Below are positions 60,416-64,000 of a DNA stretch of 64,000 nt, in pieces. Position numbers and translations under genes: made by a program. Below the pieces are notes generated by a model, which made no database searches, was not told the DNA's origin, and saw only the letters and a list, made by a program, of their open reading frames with translations. Position 1 is the first letter of the stretch, and each line of letters opens with the position of its first letter. Source of the stretch: Anaeromyces robustus (Eukaryota; Neocallimastigomycota; Neocallimastigomycetes; Neocallimastigales; Neocallimastigaceae); NCBI GenBank assembly GCA_002104895.1, contig MCFG01000038.1, forward strand, positions 1-64,000, read 5' to 3'.

Positions 60416-60925
60416 TTTTTGTTGTTATTACATTTTTTATTATATAAAACTATTTAATTGAAATATAATAACAGTGATAATAAAAATAAAAGAAAAAAAA
60501 AAAAAAATGAAAGTAATTAATTATAAAATATAATATTTTTATTTTTATTTAAATAAAAAATATATTTATATATATAAGGTGGATATTCCAATACAAATGT
60601 TGCTTGCTTAGATGCTTATATTACATCAAAAATTGTAAATGAAGATATAGATTCAAATATTCCAGAGCATAATTTATTACCTTATTATAAACCTGATTTT
60701 ACATTATATGAATATATAGGGAAAATGCCTGATAAAAATATAGAAGAATTGGTTAAAATTCGTCATAAAGTAACCATTGAAAATAATAATAATAATATAG
60801 AAGAGCCTTCAAATAAAGAAGATACCAATAATAATTATAAATATGTAACAGAATCTATACCTTATTTGGATCATATATTACTTGAGATTGAAAGTAATAT
60901 TTCAAAAATTGAAATTGGAAATTAA
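58124..60925 (+). CDS. Class I histone deacetylase, HDAC8-like, with an altered HHGD motif
   Basis: Ten-exon model, join(58124..58315,58453..58505,58633..58697,58806..58896,59036..59158,59516..59530,59658..59770,59885..59962,60071..60373,60579..60925), 459 aa, all phases consistent. Alignable blocks follow human HDAC8: [78 protein letters not shown] and [14 protein letters not shown]. Active-site residues present: His176-His177, zinc ligands Asp212, His214 and Asp301, and catalytic Tyr347. The usual HHGDGVEEAF reads HHCNGVEEAF, so the Asp that pairs with the second active-site His is Asn217. The family removes acetyl groups from lysines of histones and other proteins. The 15-nt exon 59516..59530 encodes most of RHHAMA. 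The C-terminus carries an Asn-rich insert. Activity may be reduced or altered (inference). Confidence 0.92.
59186..59352. repeat. (AAT)n array with three AAAGTTAATAT units in an HDAC intron
   Basis: Three AAT arrays, each introduced by AAAGTTAATATAATAATAAT (about 59178, 59264 and 59326), lie inside intron 59159..59515, giving a nested tandem repeat. Confidence 0.88.
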
Positions 60926-61660
60926 ATTAAATTTCAACCAATAAGATTTATTTGATATAAATAAAAAAATAAATAATATTCAATTTGTTAATATTAAAAT
61001 AACGATGTCATTAACAAAAAAGTTAACTATATCAATAATATAAAATATATTTTATATACCGTTTTTATTATTATTATTATTTTTTATTTTTTAATTATTT
61101 TTATTTTTTTTTATTTTTTATTTTTATTTTTTTTTTTATTTTTATTATGAAGAAAATAGTTTTTTTTTTTTTTTTTTCTAATGTATATTTATATATTATA
61201 AAAATTTATATTTTAATTTAATGTATAAAGATTTTTTTAATTATTTAAAAAATTTTTTATAATATTAATATTTGATTATACATTTTAATACATTTTTTAA
61301 TTAAAAAAAAAATGTAAATTATTCAATTTTTTTATATATATATAATATATTTTTTAATCTAAATTGAATTTTTTTTTTTTAATTTTTTTTTTCTTTTTAT
61401 AGTATTATTATTTATATTATTAAATAATATATATAAAAGCATTTTCTGTATACCACTACTTTAATATAATAATAATTATAAATAATTATTAAATGCTTTT
61501 AATATATCATAATAATATTAAATAAAAAAAAAAAAAAAGTATATTAGAAAACAATATTTAATTGATACTTTTATAAATATTCTTTTATAATATAAATATT
61601 AAATTTTAAATCAATTTACTATTAATATTTCTTTAATTTAAAAAAAAAAAAGAGACAAAT
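60926..61660. other. Intergenic region upstream of the Acinus-like gene
   Basis: T-rich then mixed AT sequence separating two plus-strand genes. No gene or clear element. The 20 bases before the ATG at 61661 are A-rich, as in other starts here. Confidence 0.55.
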
Positions 61661-63871
61661 ATGAATTACAGTAAATTGAAAGTTGTTGATTTAAAAAAAA
61701 TATTAACAGAACGTGGATTATCAGTAAAAGGTTTAAAAGCTGATTTAGTTAAGAGACTAGAAGAGGATGATTTAACTAAACGTAATTTTTTAAGAAAATT
61801 TTATATATATTATAATTTCATTTTATATTAAATTAATTATTTATTATTTATAATTATGGTTTTAATAAGATATTATATAATCACTAAAATGAATAAAATA
61901 TAGTTATATATTATTGTATAAAAATATATATATATAAATAAAAATATTATTATATTTAAATATAATTTTATATTGTTTATAATTAGTTTAAGTTATATTA
62001 ATGAAAGATCAGATTAATTTTTATCATTTATAATAAAATAAATATATTTATATGTATTACCTTGAATAAGATGTAAAGAATTTTGATTTTGGATAATAAA
62101 AATGAAAAGAAAAAAAAATATTATAATACATTTTGAAATCACATTATGATTAATATTTAATAATTTATATTTAAATATATTTTTATATTTTATTTTTTTT
62201 ATTTTTTTTATTTTATTTTATTTTGTATATTTTAGAAAATGAAAATAATGTTGTAGAAGAGAATGTTAATAATATTAATAACACACCACAAAAAGATATT
62301 TCACAGGATACAGTAGTTAATGATATTCCAATAAAAAAAACAGTTTTACCAATTGAAAATCAGAATGAAAATATTTCAAATAATGAAGAAGAAAAAACAG
62401 TTGTAGTGGAAGAAGAAAATAATAATATAAAAGAGGAAGTAATAAAAGATCAAAAAAAGGATATATCGGAAGTCAATATAAATAATGTAAAAGATGTTAC
62501 AGAAAAAACTGAGAATAAAAATGAAATAATAAATAAAGATAATTCAGAAAAATTTTCAGATAAAAAAGAAAATAAAACCAAAGAAATAATTAAAGAGGAT
62601 AAAACTAAATCAGATAATAATAAGGACAAAACCATTAAAAATGATAATACCAAAGTTGAATTAAGTAGAAAGGAAATTAAAAATGATATTTCAAAATTAG
62701 AAAATAAAGAACAGAAAAATGAAAAAGATAAATCAAAAGTAGAAAATAAAGAACAAAAAAGTGAAAAAGATAATTCAAAAGTAGAAAATAAGGAGAAGAA
62801 AAATGAAAAAGATAATTCAAAAGGAGAAAATAAAGAAAAAGTAAAAGAAAAGGAAATTAAAAAAGATAATACAAAATTAGACAAAAAAAATAATATAATT
62901 GAAACTAATAACATACCCGATATGGATAAAGTTAAAAGCAGTAAAAGTAATGATAATAAATCCAAAATTGACAAAGAATTAGTTTCACCAAGTCAAATTC
63001 AAAGTAAATATTAAATATATATAATTATTCTTTATTTAAATATAGACAAGACAATATTATCAATTTATAACTATTATAAAAAAAAAACAAAAAACATTTT
63101 ATAATAATTGTAATAATTATTTTTAATAATTTTTATATATTTAAAATTTTTGAATGTAGTTGTTGGTACATCACATAAAGAAGGTGAAATTTCACAAACA
63201 GATTCAAATCCTAAAAAGCGAGCATGTAAATGTTTATTTTTATTTTTATTTTTATTTTAGTATTTTTATATTTTATTATATATGTTTGGTTTAAAATTCA
63301 TGTTTAGCAAATATATAAAATATTTACATATATTTATATATTTGATATTGATTTTTATTATTATATACAAATATATTAACATATAAAATATATATAATTT
63401 ATGTAATTTAAATTTTTATAATTTATATATAATTTATATACGTATTTATCATTTTGTTTATGTTTATTATTATTTACATATATTAATATTTTTTTATGTA
63501 TAATATTTATTTAATATTATAAAAAAAATTTTTTTTTTTACAGTAACTACAGATGATGATAATAAAGATTTATCAAAGAGAAAGAAAACGGAAGAAGTTA
63601 ATAAGGTAAATATATATATTTAATAACATATTAAATATAAAAATAAATTTTATTTTTTAAACATAAATATTAATATATAATAATTTTATTTATTTGCTTT
63701 TTATAATTACCAAAGAATACCACTTCTGATAATAAAACACCACAAGATACCATTTTAATTAATAATTTTGTAAGACCATTAGTTACTAGAACTGTAAAAG
63801 AATTAGTTGAACAATATGGTGAAGTTAAAAGTTTTTGGATGGATACAATTAAAACTCACGCCTATGTTACA
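61661..63871 (+). CDS. ACIN1: Acinus-like SAP and RRM protein (3' end beyond window)
   Basis: Five exons inside the window, join(61661..61781,62236..63003,63160..63225,63544..63605,63716..63871), 391 residues so far; the last exon ends at GTAAGT, so the gene continues past 64000. Exon 1 is a SAP domain (LKVVDLKKILTERGLSVKG, then KADLVKRLEED), a DNA/RNA-binding helix-loop-helix. Exon 2 is a long Lys/Glu/Asn-rich disordered region with four 14-residue repeats of the form SKVENKEQKNEKDN. Basic patches (NPKKRA, SKRKKTEE) look like nuclear signals. Exon 5 opens the acinus-type RRM: DTILINNFVRPLVTRTVKEL, then YGEVKSFWMDTIKTHAYVT, matching the animal pattern LVRPF...FWIDKIKSHCFVTY. Acinus is the scaffold of the ASAP complex (with RNPS1 and SAP18) in splicing and exon-junction function. 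Only the first half of the RRM is seen. Confidence 0.85.
62691..62858 (+). repeat. Coding tandem repeat, four 42-bp units
   Basis: Four consecutive 14-codon units (SKLENKEQKNEKDK, SKVENKEQKSEKDN, SKVENKEKKNEKDN, and a diverged SKGENKEKVKEKEI) in exon 2 of the Acinus-like gene. The period is exactly 42 bp, so copy number can change without a frameshift. Confidence 0.9.
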
Positions 63872-64000
63872 GTAAGTATTATATTTATATATTTATATTT
63901 ATATATATTTATATATATTTATATATAATTATATATATTATTTCAATATAAATATATTATATAGTTTATAATATAGGATTTTTTTTTAATATAATATTAA

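Noticed and set aside
62450-62974. 174-residue antisense frame rich in Leu, Ser and Phe
   Set aside because: Complement of the Lys/Glu/Asn-rich Acinus linker; Lys/Glu codons read backwards as Phe/Leu/Ser.

Overview
The window looks like a piece of an anaerobic gut fungus genome (Neocallimastigomycota, for example Neocallimastix, Piromyces, Anaeromyces or relatives). The intergenic DNA and introns are extremely A+T-rich and full of simple repeats. Coding exons stand out by normal codon structure, and many proteins carry asparagine runs encoded by AAT/AAC. Genes have short GT-AG introns with AT-rich interiors, usually GTAAGT, GTAAAT or GTATAT at the 5' site and AAAG or ATAG at the 3' site. The gene content fits a zoospore-forming fungus: a CDK20/CCRK kinase and the gamma-secretase subunit PEN-2 (both familiar from flagellated lineages, absent from yeasts). 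Two enzymes, a GH5 mannanase and a clostridial-looking O-acetylhomoserine sulfhydrylase, look like bacterial acquisitions. The genus is an inference.

Layout: 1-2571, empty AT-rich DNA. 2572-6756 (+), Asn-rich RNA-binding protein with two degenerate RRMs. 9480-11285 (+), CDK20-like kinase, convergent with 12193-19106 (-), a twelve-exon SAC3/GANP mRNA-export scaffold. 19910-21329 (+), RNA polymerase III subunit RPC25/RPC8, divergent from SAC3. 22031-25300 (-), PSO2/SNM1 interstrand cross-link repair nuclease with a homopolymer frameshift. 25904-26746 (-), PSME3IP1/NIP30 family protein. 26747-28345 holds two ncRNA candidates and a repeat cluster. 28346-29617 (+), MET17-type sulfhydrylase. 31471-34442 (-), proteasome ATPase RPT2. 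35936-37802 (-), glutamate 5-kinase PRO1. 39834-41259 (+), secreted GH5_7-type mannanase. 44773-46677 (+), unknown Asn-rich protein. 47776-48360 (-), PEN-2. 51329-53639 (-), Rab GDI. 58124-60925 (+), class I histone deacetylase (HDAC8-like). 61661-63871 onward (+), Acinus-like SAP/RRM protein, cut by the window end.

Most genes are scattered housekeeping functions: nuclear RNA handling (RRM protein, SAC3, RPC25, Acinus), protein turnover (RPT2, NIP30), trafficking (GDI), signalling (CDK20, PEN-2), repair (PSO2), chromatin (HDAC) and amino-acid synthesis (PRO1, MET17). I see no operon-like cluster, integrated virus or CRISPR. I built exon models by hand from splice motifs, reading-phase continuity and family resemblance; every multi-exon model below is phase-consistent except PSO2, where a 14-A run breaks the frame. 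The most notable points are PEN-2 in a fungus, the HDAC with Cys-Asn replacing Gly-Asp beside its zinc ligands, introns directly after the ATG in two genes, tiny internal exons (10 and 15 nt), structured ncRNA candidates upstream of MET17, and a 25-bp-arm hairpin with only G-U exceptions at 56628-56681.
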